From contig CM060316.1 of assembly GCA_030674155.1 (NCBI GenBank), positions 84,067,041 through 84,087,040 of the forward strand: 20,000 bases of DNA. Reading direction: 5' to 3'. This DNA comes from Stramonita haemastoma (taxonomy: Eukaryota; Mollusca; Gastropoda; Neogastropoda; Muricidae). Below are positions 11,132 to 18,153 of this stretch, piece by piece. The stretch's first letter is position 1. Each line of letters begins with the position of its first letter. Position numbers and translations under genes: made by a program. The notes under the pieces were generated by a model. That model was not told where the DNA came from and made no database searches. It saw only the letters and a program-made list of their open reading frames with translations.

Positions 11132-11450
11132 GTAAAGAATTCCTCTCTTTCTGGGGGGTTTTGTGTGTTTTTTTAAGACGGGGGGGGGGGGGAGGGGGGG
11201 TGCTAGGGGTAGAGGGAGTAGGTGGTGTGGGGAGGGGGGTGGTTGTAAGTGTGTGGGGGGGTGTAAGTGTGTGTGTGGAGGGGGGGTGTTGTGTTGTGTT
11301 GTGGTGTGTGTGGGGGTGGGGGGGTGTTGTGTTCTGTGTGTGTGTTGTGGTGTGGTGTGGTGTGTGTGGGTGTGTGTGTGTGTGTGGGTGTGTGTGTGGG
11401 TGTGTGTGTGTGTGTGTGTTGTGTGTATGTGTATGTGTGTGTGTTCTTTT
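11132..11450. repeat. G-rich and (GT)n tract after the S4-S5 exon
   Basis: Runs of 9 to 14 G around 11178-11200, then GGGGTGT/GTGGTGT units and (GT)n to about 11445. Several G runs of three or more on the transcribed-sense strand lie within 200 nt of the donor, so RNA quadruplexes are possible. Confidence 0.85.
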
Positions 11451-11551
11451 TTTTTTTTATTCTTTTATATCCAGGATAATGGAATAAGCACCCGTGTGCC
11501 TTTTTACATTCAGTCCCCGTGTGTATGCAGCTTTGTAAATTTTGTCATCTT
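11451..11551 (-). mobile_element. SINE-A copy 6, 3' fragment
   Basis: Minus-strand fragment that carries the tail 'ggataatggaataagcac' and 'cagtccccgtgtgtatgcag', cut off after 'tttgtcatc'. A (GT)n array follows directly, where the body of the element should continue. Confidence 0.85.
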
Positions 11552-11566
11552 GTGTGTCTGTGTACG

Positions 11567-11608
<42 letters not shown>

Positions 11609-11643
11609 TGTGCGTGTTGTGTGTGTGTGCGTGTGTGTGTGTA
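11552..11643. repeat. (GT)n microsatellite, imperfect
   Basis: GT repeats with GC and TA substitutions that replace the expected continuation of the SINE fragment. Confidence 0.9.
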
Positions 11644-11645
11644 AT

Positions 11646-11690
11646 TTTAAAAGATTCAAGATTCAAGATTCAAAATATTTTATTGTCATT
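11646..11690. repeat. Short (GATTCAA)n repeat next to 'ttttattgtcattt'
   Basis: Three 7-mers 'gattcaa' lead into 'aatattttattgtcattt'. This resembles the 3' terminal repeat and conserved 3' end of some LINE/SINE families. With only one copy here the class cannot be set. Confidence 0.45.
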
Positions 11691-12238
11691 TAAGTCGTGT
11701 AGTCTTATTTGACACAACAAAACAAACGTGTGTGTCTGTTTTCTGTGCGTGTGTGTGTATGTGTGTGAGTGTGCGCGCTTGTGAGTGGGGGGGGGGGTGG
11801 AGGTGGTATGATCTGAAAATTACAGACTGTTTTCACAATTCGATTTACTAGCGATGTATTGATGATATTGTTACCTTTAGTGGATATTTAGGCGGTGGGG
11901 TGGGTGGTGGTGTGGGATCCCTCTTTGCTTCTTTGTTGCGGGTTTTTGTTGTTTTCTTCTTTTGTGTTCACTTTTTTTTTTGGTTGGGTTTTTTGTTTTG
12001 GTTTAAATGTTTTGTTGTTTGTGATTTTGTTTGGTTTTTCTTTTTCTTTTCTTTTTTTTTTTGGGGGGGGGGTTGAATTCTTATGTCGCCTTTAAAAACA
12101 CAGTTGGCTATTTATGATTCGCCAGACTGTGTTTAAGAGTTAGAAGCGTAGGTCACCTGATGTGACGTACCAGTAATTCAGCAAACATCTTTTCTTCTTC
12201 AGATTTGACCCACTCCCCACTACACTTCCCAACTAAAA
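11691..12238. other. Intronic sequence, T/G-rich, no gene
   Basis: Contains GT-rich stretches (11728-11800), poly-G (about 11788-11796, 12062-12071) and T-rich sequence with TTTTTGG units (11930-12070). No exon was recognised. Confidence 0.55.
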
Positions 12239-12528
12239 AGCTAGAGGTAAAGGCGTCCCATAACTTATGTGGTCGTAGGGGAGCGATGCGTCAGAGACCT
12301 CAGCTTCTCTAGGGGCCAGCATATCGAGGGCGGCGCCCATCTCCTCTCTTCCTCGCTGCTTTACCTTCCCTGACCCTAAAGAGGGCAGGTAAAGTTGGGT
12401 GAACTGCGAGACTGTACTGAAATCAATGCGCGCAAACGGTCACCCATCCACTTTGGTAACCACACTCGCTGCTTAACCTTAGCTTGGAGGAAAGCGAGCG
12501 CTCTGACCACTGACCTATCCCGTCCCCG
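12239..12528 (-). mobile_element. SINE-B copy 2, minus strand, longer copy
   Basis: On the minus strand it starts with 'ggggacgggataggtcagtg' (A box with one mismatch). It continues through 'aagctaaggttaagcag', 'tggttacc' and TGGATGGGTGACCGTTTG (12433-12450), which line up in order with the A-box, intermediate element and C-box of the 5S rRNA internal promoter. The body 'agggtcagggaaggtaaa' and 'tatgctggcccct' match the copy at 8118, then it extends about 70 bp further to 'gcctttacctctagct'. It shows the family is a tRNA-like head fused to a 5S-like segment. Confidence 0.82.
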
Positions 12529-12555
12529 TACTTCCAAAGTTAGACCTTTAAAACA

Positions 12556-12633
<78 letters not shown>

Positions 12634-12690
12634 CACTAACACTAACACTAACACACACACAAACAAACACAAACACACACATACACACAA
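12556..12690. repeat. (CA)n with an internal (ACACTA)n block
   Basis: About 75 bp of CA, then four CTAACA hexamers (about 12629-12653), then CACAAACA variants. It ends about 60 bp before the acceptor of the pore exon. Confidence 0.9.
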
Positions 12691-12751
12691 CAAAAAAACC
12701 TGTGGTTAGAACTCTATTTATTTGTTTTTTTGTTGTTGTTTTTCTTTGCAG

Positions 12752-12922
12752 TTGGAGAACTCTGGGGACCCGTTCTTCAACTTTGACAACCCCCAGAAGC
12801 TGACGTACTGGGAGTGTCTGTACTTCCTAATGGTCACCATGTCCACTGTGGGCTATGGCGACATCTACGCCACCACAGTGCTGGGCAGAATCTTCATCAT
12901 CCTCTTCATCCTCATCAGCATC
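12752..12922 (+). CDS. slo: BK channel exon: turret, pore helix, selectivity filter and S6
   Basis: Fifty-seven complete codons, phase 0 at both ends. The acceptor is 'tttttctttgcag' behind a T-rich tract; the donor is 'gtgcgt' at 12923 (mismatch at +4). The start [11 protein letters not shown] is the turret, [14 protein letters not shown] is the pore helix, and TVGYGD (residues 32-37) is the K+ selectivity filter. Tyr two residues after the filter Asp matches the external TEA site Y294 of human BK. S6 begins at [14 protein letters not shown]. At the place of the human S6 di-glycine hinge (G310-G311) this protein has Ile-Ser (residues 55-56), an unusual change in a conserved gating region. 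The donor is fixed by continuity with [10 protein letters not shown] in the next exon. The open frame runs a few codons past the donor and then stops, as expected of an intron. Confidence 0.97.
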
Positions 12923-12939
12923 GTGCGTTACTACACCTA

Positions 12940-13100
12940 GCCTAGCCTGTCTGTCTGTCTCGTTGCTTTGCTTTGTTTTGTTTTTGTTTTTGTCTGTTTG
13001 CGGTTTGGGGTTGGGTTGGTTTGGTTGGGTTGGTTTGGGTTGGGTTGGGTGGGTGTGTGGTTTGGGTTGGGTAGGTGGGTGAGTTGGTTGAGGTGGTTAG
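12940..13100. repeat. (CTGT), TTTTG and GGTTG-type tract
   Basis: A short CTGT run and TTTTG pentamers, then about 90 bp of GGGTTGGTTTGG-type sequence (13000-13085). GG/GGG steps on the sense strand within 80-160 nt of the pore-exon donor can form RNA quadruplexes. Confidence 0.85.
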
Positions 13101-13104
13101 TTGG

Positions 13105-13252
13105 TTGGATAGATGGCTGTTTCTGTCTCTGTGTCTGTGTGTGCTTTCTCTGTCTCTGTCTCTCTCGTCCTTCTCTGTCTCTGTCTCTTCTCCTGTGTCT
13201 CTGTCTCTCTGTCTCTTCTGCTCCCTCGTCTCTCTGTCTCTCTGTCTCTCTC

Positions 13253-13339
<87 letters not shown>

Positions 13340-13441
13340 TCCTGTCTTTCTGTCTGTCTGTCTCTGTCTCTATGTATGTATATATATATATATATCCCCA
13401 CATATACATATATACATATATCGATCTATCTATCTATCTAT
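13105..13441. repeat. Pyrimidine-rich microsatellite cluster (CTGT, CT, TA, ATCT)
   Basis: CTGTCT units, (CT)n near 13250-13297, (CTGT)n near 13298-13365, (TA)n near 13378-13394, and (ATCT)n at about 13420-13443. Confidence 0.92.
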
Positions 13442-13919
13442 CTAAGTGTGTGTGCACGCGAGCGCGTGCAAAAGCGTCCGCACCTGAACGCACGTGCGGG
13501 GATGACCGTACACGAACGAATAATGAAAGGATAGCCATAATTTGCGAGAAAAAGAAAAAAAAGAAAACATCAAACTCTTCAGGTAAACATCCCATACATT
13601 TCTAACTAAAACAAGCACAACTGATTGAACGGTAGTGCAGGGTCCTCCTGTCAGTGGTCTTCTGGCATCCTGACTCTGCGGACACTGTGAAGACACGCGC
13701 CGAAGAGAGTATCATGTCAGCACTGGAATCCTCTTCAATATGACTGTCGTCTCCGTGTGTGTGTGGCTTGACTTCACCTCGTCTCTCCCCTGCATTCCTC
13801 GGGGGATCGTTTGGGGCACTGTACCGTACTGAATTTTTCGGGCGGTGGTGTCTTGAGCGATATAATCTGGTGGAGCCAGTGTCTCTGCAACAGGCTGATT
13901 GCATGCTGGGTGTGTTTCG
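13442..13919. other. Intronic sequence with no recognised gene
   Basis: Mixed-composition, non-repetitive sequence. A minus-strand frame of about 110 codons (13602-13934) and a plus-strand frame of about 62 codons (13759-13947) are open. Neither shows a motif I recognise, and both run into the SINE fragment that follows, so I do not call a gene. There is no BK-like exon here. Confidence 0.5.
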
Positions 13920-14112
13920 TGTCATCCGTACCACCGGTTATAGCTAGCCTCTTTTAAGAGCGATGGATAAGTTTTAAACGTGTGTGCAAGATGGTCTGTG
14001 TATACAAAAAAAAAATAATAATAATTTAAGATGTTCTGTGTATTCACTCGACTGGGGACCTGGGTTGATGCAAGTAGTGCCATCTGAAAGACTGTCGAGG
14101 GAAAGGACTGGT
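13920..14112 (-). mobile_element. SINE-A copy 7, strongly decayed
   Basis: Aligns by eye with the minus-strand copy at 9812 from 'gtcatccgtaccaccgg' through 'ttttaaacgtgtgtgcaag' and 'ctggggacctggg' to 'catctgaaagact'. An A/AAT-rich insert (about 14007-14026) sits between two copies of 'aagatgktctgtgtat', so a small internal duplication occurred. Both ends are lost. Confidence 0.65.
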
Positions 14113-14249
14113 GAGGACGGTGGGGGGTGGGGTGGGGGGGTAGAGAGAAGGTAGGAATCCCTCAGACGCCTCAGGGGAGACTAGAACCTCACCCTGTCGT
14201 TGCTATCAGATTGGGAGTTTGACGCTTTTCCCACGAGGCTTTTCCTCCA

Positions 14250-14312
<63 letters not shown>

Positions 14313-14317
14313 TGTGT

Positions 14318-14348
<31 letters not shown>

Positions 14349-14462
14349 GCTATGGGGGAATCATGTACACCTCCCTTCAAAAATAATGCATAGGGGGTAA
14401 AGAACAGAGGAGGCGAGAGACCAGACGGGGTGGGTGGGGCAGGCACATCGGGGAAAGATTGC
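14113..14462. repeat. G-rich tract and (GT)n microsatellite in otherwise plain intron
   Basis: GGTGGGG-type tract at about 14118-14142; (GT)n with two CTGTGTG interruptions at 14252-14348. The rest is unique with no gene seen. Confidence 0.8.
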
Positions 14463-14479
14463 CTGTGTGTGGGCTTTAT

Positions 14480-14750
14480 GAATAGATGATGGTGTTCGTT
14501 AGTGTACTGTGGGCATCCATGGATTAGAAAGGTGAACGGCTGAAGAAGTGTCAGGCTGACCTTTCAGTGTGCCTTCCAAACCGTATTATGGTATTTGTGC
14601 ATTCTGAGGATCCAGGGATTAATAAAGCTACTTTGAGGTGAATGACTGTATCATAATCATTCTAACCTACCATTGTGCATTATAGATATGATTATAGTAT
14701 TTGTGTATTCAGAGGATCTATGGATTATAAAGGTGCTTTCAGGTGAATGT
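14480..14750. repeat. Roughly 100-bp tandem repeat, three units
   Basis: The landmark 'ggatta' recurs at 14521, 14616 and 14722 (steps 95 and 106). Around it the units share 'gtatttgtgyattc', 'aggatc', 'ggtgaatg' and 'attgtgcattat'. Further unit parts occur at 15611-15722 and 16616-16657, separated from these by two insertions. The units are diverged, so the array is not young. Confidence 0.75.
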
Positions 14751-15402
14751 GTGTCTTTTTTTGGGGGGGCTGCCTCGTCTTCTGTGACGTCCCCGTACTG
14801 GGGTTCCCACGCCACTCATTTCAATCTCCCTGCCACAGGCATACCCTGATTCGTTGTGTCTCATCCTCGGGATCGGCAGTCCACAGGGAGCCCATCAATA
14901 TTTGGCCGCCGTGGGGCCACCTGTCAGAGGGGCCCTGTACTTCTGCTGGGTCACTTTGGTGGTGTTCAGTGGTGCCTGTTCTGAGCTAACATACGCAGGA
15001 CACCACCTACTAAGCCCCCTACAGACGACAGTATTAACTCAGTCGCGGAGCCAGACTGAGCGAGTCACCCACCTGAGGTAGCGACCACCACCAACGTCCC
15101 TCCAACGACCGTCTTCCCGCGAACCTCCAACCCCAAAGGCTTTACACACAAATTCACCACAGGCACTGAAGTGTATGGCTAAACCGAATCTGAGGTCACC
15201 ATAAGACCAGAGCAGCGGGGGCCACCGAATCAGAGGCTTTTTTTATTGCATGATGATCAATGATGAGGATGATGTAATGATGCTGCTGTGGAAGTGCATC
15301 CGCTTTGAGACTACTTGACAGGGTTGTACTCTACGCTTACTGTCATAATATATCCCGGCGTCAACCAGGCCCGAGAGATACAGACACCTGCAGTGTTGGT
15401 CA
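14751..15402. mobile_element. Unclassified inserted segment within the tandem repeat
   Basis: This stretch interrupts the roughly 100-bp repeat. The 7-mer 'tgaatgt' occurs at both edges of the larger insertion (14744-14750 and 15611-15617), as a target-site duplication would. Its left end 'gtctttttttggggggg' reads on the minus strand as an A-rich tail, and its right part is the tRNA-headed SINE-C. Inside are a near-repeated 'ccgaatcwgaggy' motif (about 15186, 15226) and a GATGA-rich bit (15250-15285). No protein domain was recognised. Confidence 0.45.
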
Positions 15403-15606
15403 GGTAATTAGAGCAAAACTCTCAAATTTGCATCCGTAAAGTGGACGAAGCTCGACTGTGTGGTCCCAGTCTTCCCAATGAGCCCACAGCACACTCACTC
15501 TGGGTAGGAGCCGACCAGTCCGAAAAATCCATATGACTCCTATGGGAATCGAACCTGCGACATTCCAGTCCGAAATCCAAGGTGCTAACCACTGCGCCAA
15601 GGCGGC
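15403..15606 (-). mobile_element. SINE-C, tRNA-derived, minus strand
   Basis: On the minus strand the head starts 'gccgccttggcgcagtggt'. The A box TGGCGCAGTGG (15589-15599) fits the consensus, and the B box GGTTCGATTCC (15545-15555) is perfect, so this is the cleanest Pol III promoter in the window. The body after the head is unlike SINE-A and SINE-B. It may be the 5' part of the larger inserted unit that reaches left to 14751. A functional tRNA is unlikely: there is no acceptor stem partner after the B-box arm. Confidence 0.75.
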
Positions 15607-15610
15607 TGGT

Positions 15611-15722
15611 TGAATGTCTATAATTTTGCTCACCTGTCTGTATGCATTATCAGTATGTGGTATCCGTGTGTTCTGAAGATCTATGGAATGTACAGACTTT
15701 TTTGGCGAATGTCTGTACAATT
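15611..15722. repeat. Further unit of the roughly 100-bp tandem repeat
   Basis: From 'tgaatgtctataattttgct' to 'gaatgtctgtacaatt' this matches the junction between units near 14640-14750, including 'gcattat', 'tctatgga' and 'gcgaatgtctgt'. The right edge 'tgtacaatt' (15714-15722) is the left target-site duplication of the retrotransposon that follows. Confidence 0.7.
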
Positions 15723-16615
15723 CACTCACTCACTCACTCACTCAGTCCCATGTCCCAAAGGACGTAGGGGGGACATGAGAGAAGACGCAACGGAGATCTT
15801 TTTCCATGCTTCACGATCCTGTGTGAAGCATGATAGGAGGCGTTGCAGGGGTTGGGCAGTCCAGTCTTTGATGTTGTCAACCCATGATTTCTTTTGGCGG
15901 CCTCTTCTTCTTTTGCCCTCGACTGTTCCTTGCAAGATGGTTTTTGCTAGGGTGTTGTGTCTTGTGGTGTGACCAAACCACATCAGCTTTCTCCTCTTTA
16001 TGGTGGAGAGCAAAGGCTCTTGGGGGCCCACACGCTTTTTGATTTCCTCTTTCACATAGTTATTGGTCTTGTGTTCTTTGTATGATATTTTGAGGAGTCT
16101 TCTGTGGCACTTGTTCTCGAATGCTTGGATTCTTCTCTCTAACTCTGCTATCAGAGTCCATGATTCACAGCCATATAGGAGGATAGATATTACGAGGGAT
16201 TTGTAGAGGTGGTATTTGGTGCAGAAGCTGATGTTGTTGCTTCTGATGATCCTCTGGAGTCTGACTAGAGCAGATGTTGCTGTTGCAATGCGAGCTTTCA
16301 CCTCATTGTTTGATGTGCCATCTTTTGTTAGGATGGAGCCTAAGTATTTGAATTGGCTCACCTCTTCCAATATTTCTCCATTCATCTTTATTTCCGTGCT
16401 GTCATTACTCGCGCTGTTGACCATGATCTTCGATTTCTCTGTACTGACCTCCATGCCGTATGCGCTCGCTCGGTCTGTTAGACTGTCTGTGAGGATTTGC
16501 AGTTCTTGTTTGCTGCTGCCCATGAGGTCAATGTCATCTGCAAATCTGAGGTTGCAAAGGGGTCTTCCACCAATGGAGATGGAAGTGTGGTGGTTTTGCA
16601 GTGTCTCTGTCATGA
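15723..16615 (-). mobile_element. 5'-truncated non-LTR retrotransposon (RTE-like) with 9-bp target duplication
   Basis: About 893 bp on the minus strand. The 3' end is a tetranucleotide tail (TGAG)n at 15723-15745, typical of RTE-type LINEs, which end in short tandem repeats rather than poly-A. The 5' end is truncated inside the reverse transcriptase domain. It is flanked by 'tgtacaatt' at 15714-15722 and 16616-16624, a perfect 9-bp duplication. Outside those repeats the host tandem-repeat sequence resumes ('acgctcacctt' at 16625 against 'ttgctcacctg' near 15627). Clade assignment is from the protein motifs and tail type only. Confidence 0.88.
15738..16615 (-). pseudogene. Truncated reverse transcriptase ORF, C-terminal half (RTE-like)
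   Basis: About 290 codons without stop or frameshift on the minus strand, the C-terminal part of a retrotransposon polymerase. Near its start is LRFADDIDLMG, the catalytic 'FADD' motif C of reverse transcriptase. Then come FKYLGSILTKDG (RT thumb-side motif), ISILLYGCESWTL, RRLLKISYKEH, KLMWFGHTTRH and KRRRGRQKKSWVDNIKDWT, the C-terminal blocks common in RTE-type elements of invertebrates. The endonuclease domain and the N-terminal RT motifs are missing through 5' truncation, so it cannot act alone. The stop codon is the first TGA of the TGAG tail, so there is effectively no 3' UTR. The first frame codons beyond 16615 belong to the target duplication, not the element. The unbroken frame implies a recent insertion. 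It is antisense to the BK gene. Confidence 0.88.
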
Positions 16616-16654
16616 TGTACAATTACGCTCACCTTAAGTTGTGTATTATTCTAA

Positions 16655-16657
<3 letters not shown>
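16616..16657. repeat. Resumed tandem-repeat unit after the retrotransposon
   Basis: Right target duplication 'tgtacaatt' (16616-16624), then 'acgctcaccttaagttgtgt' and 'attat', matching 'ttgctcacctgtctgtatgc' with 'attat' near 15627. A CA array follows. Confidence 0.65.
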
Positions 16658-16733
<76 letters not shown>

Positions 16734-16758
16734 ACACTCACACACTCACACACACACA

Positions 16759-16848
<90 letters not shown>
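16658..16848. repeat. (CA)n microsatellite
   Basis: About 190 bp of CA with TACACACACT and ACTCAC interruptions near 16729-16762. Confidence 0.95.
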
Positions 16849-16901
16849 TTTTAATTTGAATGCAGTTTGTTGTGTATGTCTAGTTTTCATTCAGTTTTTC
16901 A

Positions 16902-16958
16902 TACTAACCTAATTGTATGTGTGTGTGCGTGTGCGTGTGCGTGTGCGTGTGTGCGCGC

Positions 16959-17020
<62 letters not shown>
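16902..17020 (+). promoter_or_regulatory. Unusual 3' splice region: distant branch site plus GT/GC tract
   Basis: A perfect TACTAAC (16902-16908, branch A at 16907) lies about 113 nt before the acceptor AG (17019-17020). Everything between is CTAATTGTAT, then GT, GTGC and (GC)n units, then about 23 GT units (16973-17018) ending TGTAG. No AG occurs between branch site and acceptor, and AGs do occur just upstream of the branch site. There is thus no ordinary polypyrimidine tract; U residues come only from GU steps. The acceptor itself is fixed by BK protein continuity. Confidence 0.8.
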
Positions 17021-17112
17021 GCTCTGTTTACCAGCGCTATCCCGGAAATTGCAGAGATCTTGGGCCGAAGGCAGAAATATGGCGGCTCCTACAAGAAAGA
17101 AAGGGGCAAACG
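17021..17112 (+). CDS. slo: BK channel exon: end of S6 and S6-RCK1 linker
   Basis: Thirty codons plus two bases (phase 0 in, phase 2 out); donor 'gtgagc' at 17113. The protein reads [18 protein letters not shown] then [12 protein letters not shown], with the next Arg codon split over the intron. It continues S6 from the previous exon. Glu at residues 9 and 12 match E321/E324 of human BK, the intracellular ring of charge that raises conductance. RRQKYGG corresponds to the basic linker before RCK1. Human Y318 is Ala here and I323 is also Ala. This region is alternatively spliced in insect slo genes; I looked for a second version of the exon in 12923-17020 and saw none. The exon is 92 nt, so skipping it would shift the frame and end the channel. 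Its acceptor is a GT repeat, described separately. Confidence 0.93.
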
Positions 17113-17146
17113 GTGAGCTGGAGCCTTGTTTTATTCAACGAAAGAG

Positions 17147-17207
17147 AGAAAGAAAGAGACAAACAAACAAAGAATGAGGAAGGGAGAGAGAGGGGGGAGA
17201 GAGAGAC

Positions 17208-17272
<65 letters not shown>

Positions 17273-17295
17273 GAGGAGAAAGAGAGAGAGAAGGG

Positions 17296-17379
<84 letters not shown>

Positions 17380-17520
17380 AAAGTAAAAGAAAAAAGAAAG
17401 AAAGAAATAAAAGTAAGAAAGAAAAGTGAGAAAGAAAGAAAGACAGAAAGAAAAGAAAGAAAGAAAAAAAGAAACAAAGACAGAAACCTTTTTTTTCAAA
17501 GACAGAGACAAAACAAAACC
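17147..17520. repeat. Purine-rich array: (GAAA)n, (ACAG)n, (GA)n
   Basis: Starts about 35 nt after the donor. GAAA/AAAC units at 17147-17175, (ACAG)n at about 17207-17270, (GA)n with GGGG and AAGA breaks at about 17276-17375, then AAAG/AAAGAAAG units to about 17470. The frames read as Arg/Glu strings and are artefacts. Confidence 0.92.
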
Positions 17521-17667
17521 AAAACAGAAGAAGCAGAGTGTATGTCTTATGCTTTGTGCCAAATAAAACTTGTTGGCACTACAGACTTCTGAAAGACAGT
17601 CTGATGTCTATATTAGAAGACAAAAAAGAACCACAAACGGACGACCCAATCCGCAAGGTGTATGCTG

Positions 17668-17705
17668 CGCACGCGCGCACGCGCGCGCGCGCGCGCGTGT
17701 GAATT

Positions 17706-17756
<51 letters not shown>
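17668..17756. repeat. (CG)n/(GT)n Z-DNA-prone tract
   Basis: GCACGCGCGCACGCGCGCGC-type stretch at about 17668-17698, a short break, then (GT)n at 17706-17754. Confidence 0.92.
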
Positions 17757-17760
<4 letters not shown>

Positions 17761-17839
17761 CAAAGTCTTTGTTTTAATTTCCAGATGTTACATTAAACAA
17801 ATAACGCATTTGTTCTTTTTCCATTAAGCCATCTAAAAA

Positions 17840-17910
17840 TGGGGGGGGGGGATGTGCATGCGTGCTTGCGCATGTGCGTGCGTGCGCGTGCGTGTGTGTG
17901 TGTGTGTGTA
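17840..17910. repeat. Poly-G and GT/GC alternating stretch
   Basis: G10 at about 17841-17850, then 'gtgcatgcgtgcttgcgcat' and (GT)n to about 17909. Confidence 0.85.
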
Positions 17911-17962
17911 ATCGCTTCGATTTGTTTTTCTTTACAAGATTCAGCGCTATATACATTCCATA

Positions 17963-17999
17963 ATTATATTATTATCATTATCATTATTATTATATTATT

Positions 18000-18031
<32 letters not shown>

Positions 18032-18033
18032 TA
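17963..18033. repeat. (ATT)n(ATC)n microsatellite adjoining a splice acceptor
   Basis: ATTATT/ATCATT triplets and then about ten ATC triplets, ending about 10 nt before the acceptor of the next BK exon. There is no AG dinucleotide from about 17945 to the acceptor, so the repeat fills the whole branch-to-AG region. Confidence 0.9.
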
Positions 18034-18042
18034 TGTGTGCAG

Positions 18043-18153
18043 GCATGTGGTGGTTTGTGGCCACATCAATTTTGAATCGGTGCTCAACTTTTTAAAAGAC
18101 TTCCTCCACAAAGACAGAGAAGATGTCGACGATGAAATTGTTTTCCTGGACAA
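18043..18153 (+). CDS. slo: BK channel exon: first part of RCK1
   Basis: One base that completes Arg, 36 codons, and two bases of a split Lys codon; acceptor 'ttatgtgtgcag', donor 'gtgagc' at 18154. The protein reads [20 protein letters not shown] then [16 protein letters not shown], the first beta strand, helix and second strand of the RCK1 Rossmann fold that faces the cytosol. Residues matching human D362, H365 and D367 (in KDFLHKD) and E374 (in DEIVF) are all present. D367 contributes to the RCK1 Ca2+ site, E374 to the low-affinity Mg2+ site, and H365 to pH sensing. The conserved Ca2+-sensing chemistry argues for a true BK channel rather than another Slo family member. Frame and phase agree with both neighbours. 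Confidence 0.96.

Noticed and set aside
12629..12653. Telomere-like repeat (CTAACA)n
   Set aside because: Only four units of a CA-array variant; not the animal TTAGGG/CCCTAA motif.
12937..13409. Frames of about 155 codons on both strands after the pore exon
   Set aside because: They derive from the CTGT/CT/GGTTG simple-repeat cluster in the intron.
13602..13934. 110-codon minus-strand frame in intron 2
   Set aside because: No motif recognised, no splice or start context, and it runs into a decayed SINE; length alone is not support.
15545..15606. Functional tRNA gene on the minus strand
   Set aside because: A and B boxes are good, but the acceptor stem does not close and the sequence continues into a SINE-like body, so it is a tRNA-derived retroposon.
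16216..16854. 212-codon plus-strand frame opposite the retrotransposon
   Set aside because: Antisense shadow of the reverse transcriptase frame extended by a CA repeat.
12923..17020. A second, mutually exclusive S6-RCK1 linker exon
   Set aside because: I scanned for PEI...KYGG-like coding in this intron by eye and found none; a computed search would be needed to exclude a diverged one.
16867..17592. 241-codon plus-strand frame from the GT tract into the purine array
   Set aside because: It overlaps a real BK exon but in a different frame; the homologous frame is 17021-17112 only, with proper splice sites.
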